DNA from: a virus
Strand: one strand, 5' to 3'
Virus record (IMG/VR): IMGVR_UViG_3300044816_000098
Location: 90,157-154,156 of that record
DNA: 64,000 nt
Below, piece by piece: positions 1-8,042 of the stretch. The stretch's first letter is position 1, and every line of letters begins with the position of its first letter. A model generated the notes under the pieces. The model did no database searches. It was not told where the DNA came from and saw nothing but the letters and a program-made list of their open reading frames with translations. Made by a program: the position numbers and the translations under genes.

Positions 1-1
1 T

Positions 2-337
2 GGTCTGTACCTTTCGGCATCCACCAGCGTTGACATGAACACCATGGCGCCGAACACCACCCCGGCGGCGGATGGCTCCACCCCGATCAACGGACCCGGC
101 CGCCCCGGACCCCTGGACGGCCAGCAGGACGCCGCCACTGCGGGAGGACCGGCTCCGTACAACGGCGCCGAGCCCTTCGGTACGCCGGTGGTCCCCACGG
201 CCGGACAGACACCGCCCAGCCCGGCGGACGCACTGATCGGCGGTGGTGGCATGTCGACCACTCAGCAGGTCCAGGCATTCCGCAGGATCGTCCAGGCGAA
301 TCTTCTCGCCGAGCGCAAGCAGGGGAGTGAGATTTAA
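2..337 (+). CDS. hypothetical protein, 3' part of a gene entering the window
   Basis: The frame is open from the first bases of the window to the stop at 337, so this is probably the C-terminal part of a gene that begins upstream. An internal ATG at 35 would give 100 residues but has no clear ribosome binding site. The visible protein is rich in Pro, Gly and Ala and ends in a short helical segment (MSTTQQVQAFRRIVQANLLA). It ends 2 bases before the next start, so the two are probably co-transcribed upstream of the portal genes. I do not recognise a family. Confidence 0.5.
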   Translation, partial: GLYLSASTSVDMNTMAPNTTPAADGSTPINGPGRPGPLDGQQDAATAGGPAPYNGAEPFGTPVVPTAGQTPPSPADALIGGGGMSTTQQVQAFRRIVQANLLAERKQGSEI

Positions 338-339
338 AA

Positions 340-1626
340 ATGACGGATCTGTGGACCGAGGCATCTCGGGACCTGGAGAGCGAGGGGCGTCAGCACGCCC
401 TGGAGATGGCCAAGCATGCGTCCAGCGGCATCTGGGGGTTCCTCGCGCAGGCGCAGAGCCCGGTGGAGTACGCGGACCGGCTCGACCTCGCTCAGAACCA
501 GATCGCGGCGGTGGCGTCTTCGACCGGCGCCCCGCTGGAGGACATCCTCGCCGTCTTCGAGCAGCGGTTCGCCCTGCTCCACGAGGCCGACAAGAACCCC
601 TTCGGTGACGATGACTCCGACAAGGACGACTCGGACGACGACGGGGACGGCAACGACGACGATGACGGCGCCAATGCCGACAAGGGTGACGAGACGGACT
701 CGGGTGGTGACACCGACGATTCCGATGACTCGGACACCAACGACGACGACGACGACGACTCGGATGACGACGGGGATGACGACTCCGACGACAAGGGCGA
801 CAAGGGCGACAAGGACCAGGACGACCCTGGCGTGAGCGACGACGGAAGTGACGGCTCCGCGCCGTTCCCGCCGTTCAAGAGTTCGGCCCGGTACGCGAAC
901 CTCCTGAGCCGCATCGAGTCCGGCGAGAACCCCATGAGCTGGGGTGGGAGCGCCCCTTTCGTCAGCAGCCCTAGCCGCAAGACAGCGGCCGGGGCGATCG
1001 ACGACACCGTGTCCGACTCCAACGTCCCTCAGGACACCGGAATGGACGAGGGGCCCTCTGCGGGCATGGGAATGCCTGCTGCACTGCCGGAGACCACCAA
1101 GCCCCGCCAGCTCCCTGCCGGGGGCACGGAGGGGCTGGACACCGGCGGGGGAGAGCCTTTGGATCCCGCGCTCAACGGCGGGGACATCGGTGCGGGTGCG
1201 GACAGCCCTCCGGACACCCAGCGGGAAGCGGCTCTGTCGCTGATCGTCAAGGAGGTCCAGCGGTACAACCCGGGCCTGTCCAACCAGCAATGCGCCAAGG
1301 TCGCCTTCCAGGTGATGTCCCGTTACCTGAGTAAGCAGGCCGAGGACCTCTCCCCGCTGCTGTACGGCGACCGGGGCGCGGTGCCGGACGGACCGGTCAC
1401 CGACGCGGTCAAGAAGTGGCAGCCGCCGGACCCGAAGGTTCCCGGCGCCCCCAAGGGCGGCGGTACGGGCACGGAAGCGCCTGGTGGTGGCGGAGGGATG
1501 CCGGGAGGCCCCAAGGCCCTCATGGGCGGCGGTGAGGCCGCCGGTGCCGCTGGCGCGGGAGAAGCGGCCGGTGCCGCCACGATGGGCGCCGAGGTCGCAG
1601 AACTCGCACCCCTGCTGCTGCTGTAG
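340..1626 (+). CDS. Asp-rich low-complexity protein, probably virion-associated
   Basis: A 428-residue protein of unknown function. Residues about 88-165 are almost entirely Asp with Gly, Ser, Asn, Lys and Thr. A globular-looking segment follows around 290-345 (SLIVKEVQRYNPGLSNQQCA onward), then a Gly/Ala/Pro-rich C-terminus. The start ATG at 340 follows a purine-rich GGGGAGTGAG and an AT-rich TTTAAAAA that is unusual for this genome. The acidic tract could bind cations or a basic partner, but that is a guess. Its place just upstream of the portal cluster suggests a head-assembly role. Confidence 0.75.
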   Translation: MTDLWTEASRDLESEGRQHALEMAKHASSGIWGFLAQAQSPVEYADRLDLAQNQIAAVASSTGAPLEDILAVFEQRFALLHEADKNPFGDDDSDKDDSDDDGDGNDDDDGANADKGDETDSGGDTDDSDDSDTNDDDDDDSDDDGDDDSDDKGDKGDKDQDDPGVSDDGSDGSAPFPPFKSSARYANLLSRIESGENPMSWGGSAPFVSSPSRKTAAGAIDDTVSDSNVPQDTGMDEGPSAGMGMPAALPETTKPRQLPAGGTEGLDTGGGEPLDPALNGGDIGAGADSPPDTQREAALSLIVKEVQRYNPGLSNQQCAKVAFQVMSRYLSKQAEDLSPLLYGDRGAVPDGPVTDAVKKWQPPDPKVPGAPKGGGTGTEAPGGGGGMPGGPKALMGGGEAAGAAGAGEAAGAATMGAEVAELAPLLLL

Positions 1627-1633
1627 GAGAAGC

Positions 1634-2119
1634 ATGATCCAGGACGGCTGCCGGGTGACGTATACCGGCCTCGGGGAGCACCCGCTCGCCTTTGACGACC
1701 AGGGAACGGTCCTGGTCGTCTCCGGCACCGCCGCTCACGTCCAGTGGCGGACGGGTGCTCTCAAGGGCGGGGTATCCCTTGTGGATACCAGGGATCTCGA
1801 TCCCGTCTCCGGCAGCCGTCCACAGGCTGTGGAAAACGCTCTGGACGACTCTCTGGACATCGCGGGACTGGGTACCTTCACCGCCCGCCAGATCTACGAC
1901 GAGGGTGGCTCCGAGGCCCTGCTTAACGCCATGGTGGAGTCCGGCCACCTGTCGTCCTTCGGCAGCATCGCCGAGGAGGCCCTGACGCTCGTCGAAGGGC
2001 GTATCAGGGCCTCTGCGGACTTCCATGCCGTGACCAGCCATCTGGACGAGACCGAAGCCGATGAGCTGGTGCGTATGGCATCAGCCGCGCTGATCCGGGA
2101 CGCCTTCAGCCCGGACTGA
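1634..2119 (+). CDS. hypothetical protein (161 aa)
   Basis: The start ATG at 1634 was chosen over a longer reading frame because it lies 6 bases after GGAGAAG and just past the preceding stop. The N-terminal half (residues about 1-50) looks like a small beta-rich barrel: GCRVTYTGLGEHPLAFDDQG, then alternating Val-rich strands. The C-terminal half is helical and acidic. No catalytic motif is visible. The TGA stop is part of the first copy of the bipartite element (TGATGTCC). Function unknown. Confidence 0.75.
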   Translation: MIQDGCRVTYTGLGEHPLAFDDQGTVLVVSGTAAHVQWRTGALKGGVSLVDTRDLDPVSGSRPQAVENALDDSLDIAGLGTFTARQIYDEGGSEALLNAMVESGHLSSFGSIAEEALTLVEGRIRASADFHAVTSHLDETEADELVRMASAALIRDAFSPD

Positions 2120-2156
2120 TGTCCACCCCTTCACATCTCCCCGGAAGAGGTGGAGG
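2117..2156 (+). promoter_or_regulatory. bipartite late-element copy 1
   Basis: TGATGTCC at 2117-2124, 20 bases, then AAGAGGTGGAGG at 2145-2156. The 5' box uses the stop codon of the preceding gene. The GTG start of the giant His-rich gene is only 10 bases past AAGAGGTG, so the 3' box overlaps its ribosome binding site. Confidence 0.6.
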
Positions 2157-2162
2157 TGGGTC

Positions 2163-5100
2163 GTGGCCAACAGGACATGCGAACGGTGCGGGGGAAAGGC
2201 ATCCCCGTGGATCCCGCGCAAGCGGAGCACCCAGGGGCAGATGCTCTGTGACGGGTGCACCCAGGTCGTGGCCCGGGAGCGTGTGTCCGCGAGGACCGCG
2301 AGCACGGATCCGGTGGAGGACCGCCAGCCCGCCGGGAGTGCTACCTCGGACTTCGGCTGGGACAACGACCTCGGGCCGGAGGGTGTCCATCCCCTCATGG
2401 CCCCGCTGCCGAACTCCATGTGGGAGCGCTTCTCCAAGAAGCAGGAGCTGCGCGGCAAGCCCCTGGTGCCCATGGCGAGCCAGATCAAGATCAACCAGAA
2501 GATGCGCGGCGAGAGCGGGGGTAAGACCGCCGCGCTCAAGACGGCGGACAAGGACCTCTCTCACAACGCGCATACGGTGACCCCGGGCAAGGTGATGACC
2601 AAGCACCTTGAGGAACACCACGATCTGCCTTACGCAGAGGCGTATGTCCATGGTTACGGCGCGAGCAAGCACCTGGAGCTGCACAACTCCGGCGCCGATC
2701 ACACCCATGACCCCTCTGGCGCCGTGGTGCCCAATGCTCCTCATGCACACACGAAGATGTCCGAGAAGGAGTTGGACTCCCACCTCACGGAGCACCACGG
2801 TCTGCCCGCCGCCTCGGTGAAGACGCTGAAGAATTTCCTGAACCCGGGACAGACCATGCATGGCCTGCATGCCGGGTACCACGAGGACCCCAATTCACCT
2901 GCTGCCCCCACGATCTCTCACAAGCACTCTGGAGAGGACTTCAGCAGCTCTCCTGAGGTCAACGGGAAGAAGCAGTCTCCTCACCCCGGCTCGATGACGT
3001 CCGGCGGTCTGAAGGCCCACCTGCTGGCCGACCACGACATGCCCGGCGACCACATCGCCAACGCGATCGACGCCACCGCCAAGGGCGCGATGCCGATCGA
3101 GACCATGAAGGCCCTGCACGACAAGGCGCACTCCCAGGGCATTGGGGTCGACAGTCACGAGCACGCCGAGGGGTGGGACCACCAGAGCTTCGTTCACCAG
3201 GACCCGCACGGGGTGGACGAGCACCTCGGACACCTCAAGCACGCCCACGGCATCGGGGACGAGGAGCTGGCCCAGAAGGCCGAGGCGTCCGGCGGGGACC
3301 CGGAGCTGCACCACCAGAAGCTGAAGGAACTCCACTACGACCTGCACGACCATGACGCCGGGTCGTACATCAAGCACGGGGCCCCGAACCACACGCACAG
3401 CGGGCACTCGGATGTGGGCCAGGCTTTCCTCGGAAGCAAGGGTGGGGATAGCGAGTACGAAAGTGGGGCGCATCTTCAGCATTCGCATGGACTGTTGGTG
3501 AAGGACCTCACCGATATCACCAAGTCGGAGCCCGACTACATCTCCCCGCAGCAGGCGTACGAGACGGCCCACGCGGCCCTCCACGCCAAGATGGGGGAGA
3601 ACGTCGATCACCAGCACGTGCCGACGATCAAGGAGGGGGTGAAGACCCCCGAGAAGATCGCCAAGGAGAAGATGGTCCAGCACTTCAAGGACCATCACCC
3701 TGAGGTATCCGACCCCGACCACATGTCGGTGGGCAGTCATGCTTCTCTCCATGACCCAGAGGCGTGGGGCTACAAGGGCCACCCCGGTCACGAGCACGAG
3801 AACGGGTGGGCAGGGAAAGTCGTCAAGGCCCTTCCCACGGAGAAGTCAGGGAAGCCCCTCACGCACGCTCACGCGTCGGACATGAGCCACAAGCAGCTCA
3901 AGGGCCACTTGATCATCGCCCACAACAACACGGGCGACGATCTGCACCTGAAGTCGCACAGTGAGCTGTTGCAGCAGCACGCCACCGAGCACGCGACCGG
4001 CGCCGCCACGAACCCCTGGAACGAGGGAGAGAAGCTCCCCGCGCACAACCACGGGATCTCGCAGAGCGGCCACGACGCCTTCGGGCGCAAGCTCTACGGT
4101 GGCGACGAGCCGGAGCCGAACGCCAAGATCCACCCGGCGGTCGAGGACGAATCCGGCGCGCTGGCGCACATCATTCAGCACCACCCCAACATCTCGGCAG
4201 AGACCTACGACACGTACAAGGGCGGGGACAACCCGCAGAAGTCGATGCAGAACTTCCACGCGAAGCTGCATGCAGGGAACACGGGACTCCCTGCGGCCCC
4301 TGACGGGCACGAGCACGCCGAGAAGCAGGGTCCTTCGACGCACATCCCCATCGGCTCCCACCTGGTCTCCCACCACGGGATGTCGCAGGAGCAGGTGGCC
4401 TCGATGTCGCCTGCGGAGTTCAAGGCCCACCACGAAGAGCTGCACACCCGACATGAAGAGGCGGACCTCGGACACGGCCACATCACGCCGGGCGGCAAGG
4501 TCCGGGGACCCATCGACTCCGCAATCAACCCGCACCACGCGAAGATGCGGGAGAACCCCGACCACCCTGCGGTCACCGAGTGGTACCACGGCACGAGCAA
4601 CGACTTCGAGGGTCCGCCGAAGAACGCCACCGAGCTGATGGAAGACCATTCTCAGTGGGGCAACTACGGCGGCGGTGACTGGAACAACCACGCCGGAACC
4701 CACTGGTCCTCGCTCCACGACATGGCGAGGAACTTCGGCAGCGGGGACAACCGGGTCGTCCACGCCAAGCTCCACATGAAGAACCCGATCACCTACAACT
4801 CGCTGAACCACATGTCCCACGACGCGTATGACCGTCTCCACGCGTCCGGCGACATGCAGGACGGCGGGGAGTTCCTGGGCAAGCACGACGACGACAACGG
4901 CTACAACGAGTGCTGCTCAAAGCCCCTGCTCCACTACGCCAAGGGCGGCCACCGCTCGGACGGCAAGTACGGCATGGAGCGGTACCGGGACTCCCTGCGG
5001 GCCTCCGGCCACGACGGGATCCTGGTCCGGAACCAGGCGGACGACCCCTCTGGCCACTGGAACGCCATCCCGTTGCACGCGGACCAGGTGGAGATCACCC

Positions 5101-6767
5101 ATGGGTCCTGCCATTTCGAGCACGGTGATGAGCGGGACAACGACGTAGCCGAGTTCAACGCCAACAAGAAGAAGCTCACGGAGGGCTGGGAGCACCCCAA
5201 GCACTTCGACTCGATGGCCTACACCAAGGGCAAGCCGCTTCCGGACGTTGACGACGTCACCGCCGCGCACGAGCGCAAGAAGCAGGCGCCGGAACCCACC
5301 CACATTCGGGAGGGCCGAGGAGAGCGCCGGGGTGACGCGAACCCTAATCTCAACGGCCGCGACCTCGGTGGTGGGGGTGGTGACGATGATGACGACTCCG
5401 ACGAGGACGAAGAGCACTTCTGCTCGCACTGCGACGAGTACGGCGACCACACCTCTGACAACTGCGACAACAAGTGGTGCAAGGTCTGCGACACCCACAC
5501 CTCCCACACGGCGGAGGAGGAGCACCCGTACTGCGATCACTGCGACGACTACGCCGACCACGACTCCGATGACCACGAGGACGAGTGGGGAGAGCACCCC
5601 GACAAGATGAAGAACGAGGGCTACTGCCCTCATTGCGAGGAGTCGACCAAGCAGAACTACGGCGAGGACAAGTGCACCTCCTGCAACGAGAAGCTGCCCG
5701 ACTGGGGCCACATGGCTTCGCACGGCACGCCGATCAAGAAGGGGCAGTACAACAAGTCCGGCCACTCCGCCATAAGCGGGACGAAGGTCGACGCCCTTGA
5801 CGAGGACGAGGACCCCGAGGAGAACTCTCTCGGTTACGGGTCCGGTCTTGCCGCGCACCTCTACCACCACCACGGTGCGGAGGTCGGGGGCAAGGAGTTC
5901 GACAAGGACGACGACTGGGACGAGGACGCCCTCGAAGCCCACCACGCCCACCTGCACCTCGATCCGGCATGGGCGAAGGACGCGGGTTTCAAGACGGGCA
6001 CCCACAGCCACAAGCAGAAGTTCGGGGAGTTCAAGAGCCACGAGTCGATGACTCCGCACGAGATCCACGCGCACATGATGCTGGGTCACGCAGGAGATCC
6101 CTCTACGCCGGGCTATGCCCCGATGGGGGACATCTTCAAGATGAGCCCCGACGAGGCAGTGAAGGAGCACCAGAAGCTCCACGCGACAGACGACGCCGTT
6201 CCGTGGGGGCAGAAGGACGAAGACGACAACATCAAGGCGAAGGTGGACCACCACCACCAGGTGCCTGATAAGCAGCCGTCGAACGCTCCTGCGGGCCATT
6301 CGCCGACCGGGGACGAACTGATCAGCCACCTGAACGAGAAGCACCTCAAGGTGCCGGTATCGCTCAAGTCCGCCCTGAAGAAGCACCCCGAGACGGCCGA
6401 TGCCCTGCACCAGCAGATGCACGACTGCAAGGGTCCCGCCGCGAGTGAGCTGGGCAGCAAGTACCACACGCACACGGCCAGCGAGGCGGAGGAGAACGCC
6501 GACAAGGGCGCCTTCCTCCAGCACCTCCAGGAGCACCACGGCTTCGGGGCCACGCACCACATGAACGAGCAGCTCCAGGGGATGACCTCCAAGGAGCTGG
6601 CCGCCCATCACGTCCAGGAGCACAACTCGATGTTCCCGATGGGTAACGACCCCGACCACAGCCACGCCAACAACGACCCGCACAGCGAGAAGTGGACCCA
6701 GCACGAGGCCCACAAGACATCGGCCCGGCTCTCCCTGGTCGACTACTTCCAGGAGGCGGCGGTATGA
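2163..6767 (+). CDS. giant His-rich repeat protein with embedded ADP-ribosyltransferase-like domain and zinc ribbons
   Basis: A 1534-residue protein starting at GTG after AGGTGGAGGTGGG. Seen in order: an N-terminal CxxC pair of zinc-ribbon type (CERCGG, CDGC, residues 6-37); many diverged copies of a His-rich unit with the pattern L-x2-H-L-x3-H-G ... L-x3-H-x3-H (about 120-790); an ART-like domain (about 805-985) beginning WYHGTSNDF with His809-Gly-Thr, continuing through HWSSLHDMARNF and ending GHDGILVRN; a Cys/His cluster (about 1087-1175, at least six CxxC pairs); and more His units (1210-1510). The ART call rests on the HGT opening, the A-x2-F segment and the DGI strand typical of phage polyvalent ARTs; activity is not shown. 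The next gene overlaps by 4 bases. The His units probably bind metal. It may be a packaged effector or a structural scaffold. Confidence 0.7.
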   Translation: MANRTCERCGGKASPWIPRKRSTQGQMLCDGCTQVVARERVSARTASTDPVEDRQPAGSATSDFGWDNDLGPEGVHPLMAPLPNSMWERFSKKQELRGKPLVPMASQIKINQKMRGESGGKTAALKTADKDLSHNAHTVTPGKVMTKHLEEHHDLPYAEAYVHGYGASKHLELHNSGADHTHDPSGAVVPNAPHAHTKMSEKELDSHLTEHHGLPAASVKTLKNFLNPGQTMHGLHAGYHEDPNSPAAPTISHKHSGEDFSSSPEVNGKKQSPHPGSMTSGGLKAHLLADHDMPGDHIANAIDATAKGAMPIETMKALHDKAHSQGIGVDSHEHAEGWDHQSFVHQDPHGVDEHLGHLKHAHGIGDEELAQKAEASGGDPELHHQKLKELHYDLHDHDAGSYIKHGAPNHTHSGHSDVGQAFLGSKGGDSEYESGAHLQHSHGLLVKDLTDITKSEPDYISPQQAYETAHAALHAKMGENVDHQHVPTIKEGVKTPEKIAKEKMVQHFKDHHPEVSDPDHMSVGSHASLHDPEAWGYKGHPGHEHENGWAGKVVKALPTEKSGKPLTHAHASDMSHKQLKGHLIIAHNNTGDDLHLKSHSELLQQHATEHATGAATNPWNEGEKLPAHNHGISQSGHDAFGRKLYGGDEPEPNAKIHPAVEDESGALAHIIQHHPNISAETYDTYKGGDNPQKSMQNFHAKLHAGNTGLPAAPDGHEHAEKQGPSTHIPIGSHLVSHHGMSQEQVASMSPAEFKAHHEELHTRHEEADLGHGHITPGGKVRGPIDSAINPHHAKMRENPDHPAVTEWYHGTSNDFEGPPKNATELMEDHSQWGNYGGGDWNNHAGTHWSSLHDMARNFGSGDNRVVHAKLHMKNPITYNSLNHMSHDAYDRLHASGDMQDGGEFLGKHDDDNGYNECCSKPLLHYAKGGHRSDGKYGMERYRDSLRASGHDGILVRNQADDPSGHWNAIPLHADQVEITHGSCHFEHGDERDNDVAEFNANKKKLTEGWEHPKHFDSMAYTKGKPLPDVDDVTAAHERKKQAPEPTHIREGRGERRGDANPNLNGRDLGGGGGDDDDDSDEDEEHFCSHCDEYGDHTSDNCDNKWCKVCDTHTSHTAEEEHPYCDHCDDYADHDSDDHEDEWGEHPDKMKNEGYCPHCEESTKQNYGEDKCTSCNEKLPDWGHMASHGTPIKKGQYNKSGHSAISGTKVDALDEDEDPEENSLGYGSGLAAHLYHHHGAEVGGKEFDKDDDWDEDALEAHHAHLHLDPAWAKDAGFKTGTHSHKQKFGEFKSHESMTPHEIHAHMMLGHAGDPSTPGYAPMGDIFKMSPDEAVKEHQKLHATDDAVPWGQKDEDDNIKAKVDHHHQVPDKQPSNAPAGHSPTGDELISHLNEKHLKVPVSLKSALKKHPETADALHQQMHDCKGPAASELGSKYHTHTASEAEENADKGAFLQHLQEHHGFGATHHMNEQLQGMTSKELAAHHVQEHNSMFPMGNDPDHSHANNDPHSEKWTQHEAHKTSARLSLVDYFQEAAV

Positions 6768-7507
6768 CCGGTCAGGTCGCCCTGATCAATCCCGGCGTGA
6801 TGGGACAGGCGTTCAAGGCGTGCCCAGGGCACTACCGGGAGTACCTGTCCCACCTCGGCAGCGACGTGAGTCCTGGCACGGTCACCTATGTCCAGGGGGC
6901 GTGCGCGGGCTGCAAGGCCAACGGCACCCACCCGCTGGCCGGGGACCAGTGGCCTTCGGTAGGAGACAAGATGAACGCCAGGGTCGGCTCGATCGGCAAG
7001 GAGGCCCACGACTCCGGAGACGGCGCCACGGTCTTCCACTGCCCCTTCTGCGGCTCCGGGCAGGTCATCGCCCGGTCGGACCGCACGATCGAGTGCGAGT
7101 ACTGCCACACCTGCTTCACCGTCCAGGTCCAGCCGGTCTTCCCGTCCTTCCCGCAGACCATCGACGGCCAGCCGATGCAGGTGCCCGGCATGCCCGGCCA
7201 GATCGGTGGTCCTCCGGCGGCTCCTGGCGCCCCTCCCATGGATCCAATGGCCGATGCCGGGGGAATGGACCCCGCAGCGGCTGGGGGCTTCCCTCCGGGC
7301 CAGGAGGACCCCGAGGAGGGTGCCGCGCCGGAGGAGGACGACGAAGCCGGGGGAGACGCTCCTCCGTGGGTCAAGTCTTCATTCCGGACCGCCACCGGCG
7401 CGCTCCTGACGGGGGACACCTACCTCAAGCACCTGGCGATCAAGTTCGCCGGGGAGAACAAGGACTCCGTGATCGAGCGGGTCCGTACGGAAGGGACGAG
7501 CCGATGA
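6764..7507 (+). CDS. zinc-ribbon protein (247 aa)
   Basis: The ATG overlaps the previous stop (ATGA), with AGGAGG upstream. The N-terminal half holds CAGC (residues about 47-50) and a stronger zinc ribbon, CPFCGSG with ECEYCHTC about 20 residues later. A Pro/Gly/Met-rich linker follows, then a charged tail ending SVIERVRTEGTSR. Translational coupling to both neighbours suggests it works with them in head assembly. No enzyme motif is visible and the function is unknown. Confidence 0.75.
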   Translation: MTGQVALINPGVMGQAFKACPGHYREYLSHLGSDVSPGTVTYVQGACAGCKANGTHPLAGDQWPSVGDKMNARVGSIGKEAHDSGDGATVFHCPFCGSGQVIARSDRTIECEYCHTCFTVQVQPVFPSFPQTIDGQPMQVPGMPGQIGGPPAAPGAPPMDPMADAGGMDPAAAGGFPPGQEDPEEGAAPEEDDEAGGDAPPWVKSSFRTATGALLTGDTYLKHLAIKFAGENKDSVIERVRTEGTSR

Positions 7508-7713
7508 CCGAGAGCGAACAGCGTGAGCTGTACGTCGTGATCGACTACAAGGACCCCGAAGGTCAGGACCACGCCCGGGGGAGCAAGGTGAAGGTCAGCA
7601 CCGAGGACTCCCTCGCCAACGAGCTGCTGTACCGGGGAGTCCTGTCCCTCAACCCCGTACGTCGCCAGGCGGGCGAGAACTCCGAGCGCGTAACGGGGGA
7701 CAAGAAGAAGTGA
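7504..7713 (+). CDS. small hypothetical protein (69 aa)
   Basis: Starts at an ATG overlapping the preceding TGA. It is a short, charged protein with a probable beta-strand opening (ELYVVIDYKD) and a basic C-terminus ending GDKKK. It is coupled by overlap to the genes on both sides, which supports it being real. No family recognised. Confidence 0.65.
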   Translation: MTESEQRELYVVIDYKDPEGQDHARGSKVKVSTEDSLANELLYRGVLSLNPVRRQAGENSERVTGDKKK

Positions 7714-8042
7714 TCCCCGGGGAGGTCATCGGTCTGATCGGGGAGACTCCCTCGATCGTTCTGCCGGGACTGCCGACAGATCAGCACGAATGCCAGGGGG
7801 CGAAGTTCCACTCCCCTCGTCCGATGATCGTCCAGTCGTTCGAAATAGCCCGGTCGGAAGACCAGGATGAGATCGTTTACCTCTGCGGCACCTGCACGGA
7901 CAACGTCAAGGTGCTGCTGGCGTTGCTGAGGGCGCGCGGTGGCGATGTCCCCTGGACCGTCAAGCGCTGCTTCGGCAACCTCGTTCGCGGTGTCGCCGAA
8001 CAGGTGTACACCCACCCTGTGGAGGAGAGCCACCATGCCTGA
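7710..8042 (+). CDS. hypothetical protein with a CxxC motif (110 aa)
   Basis: GTG start overlapping the previous TGA, continuing the chain of 4-base overlaps. It contains HECQG (around residue 26) and VYLCGTCTDN (around 57-66), which together could form a zinc site, followed by a helical segment. It overlaps the portal start by 8 bases. A small zinc-binding partner of the portal operon is a reasonable reading, but the function is unknown. Confidence 0.65.
   Translation: MIPGEVIGLIGETPSIVLPGLPTDQHECQGAKFHSPRPMIVQSFEIARSEDQDEIVYLCGTCTDNVKVLLALLRARGGDVPWTVKRCFGNLVRGVAEQVYTHPVEESHHA

Noticed and set aside
2145-2156. AAGAGGTGGAGG as nothing more than a ribosome binding site
   Set aside because: The same sequence recurs at twelve sites with a fixed-distance upstream box, often 20-90 bases from the start codon, where a separate ribosome site is present.
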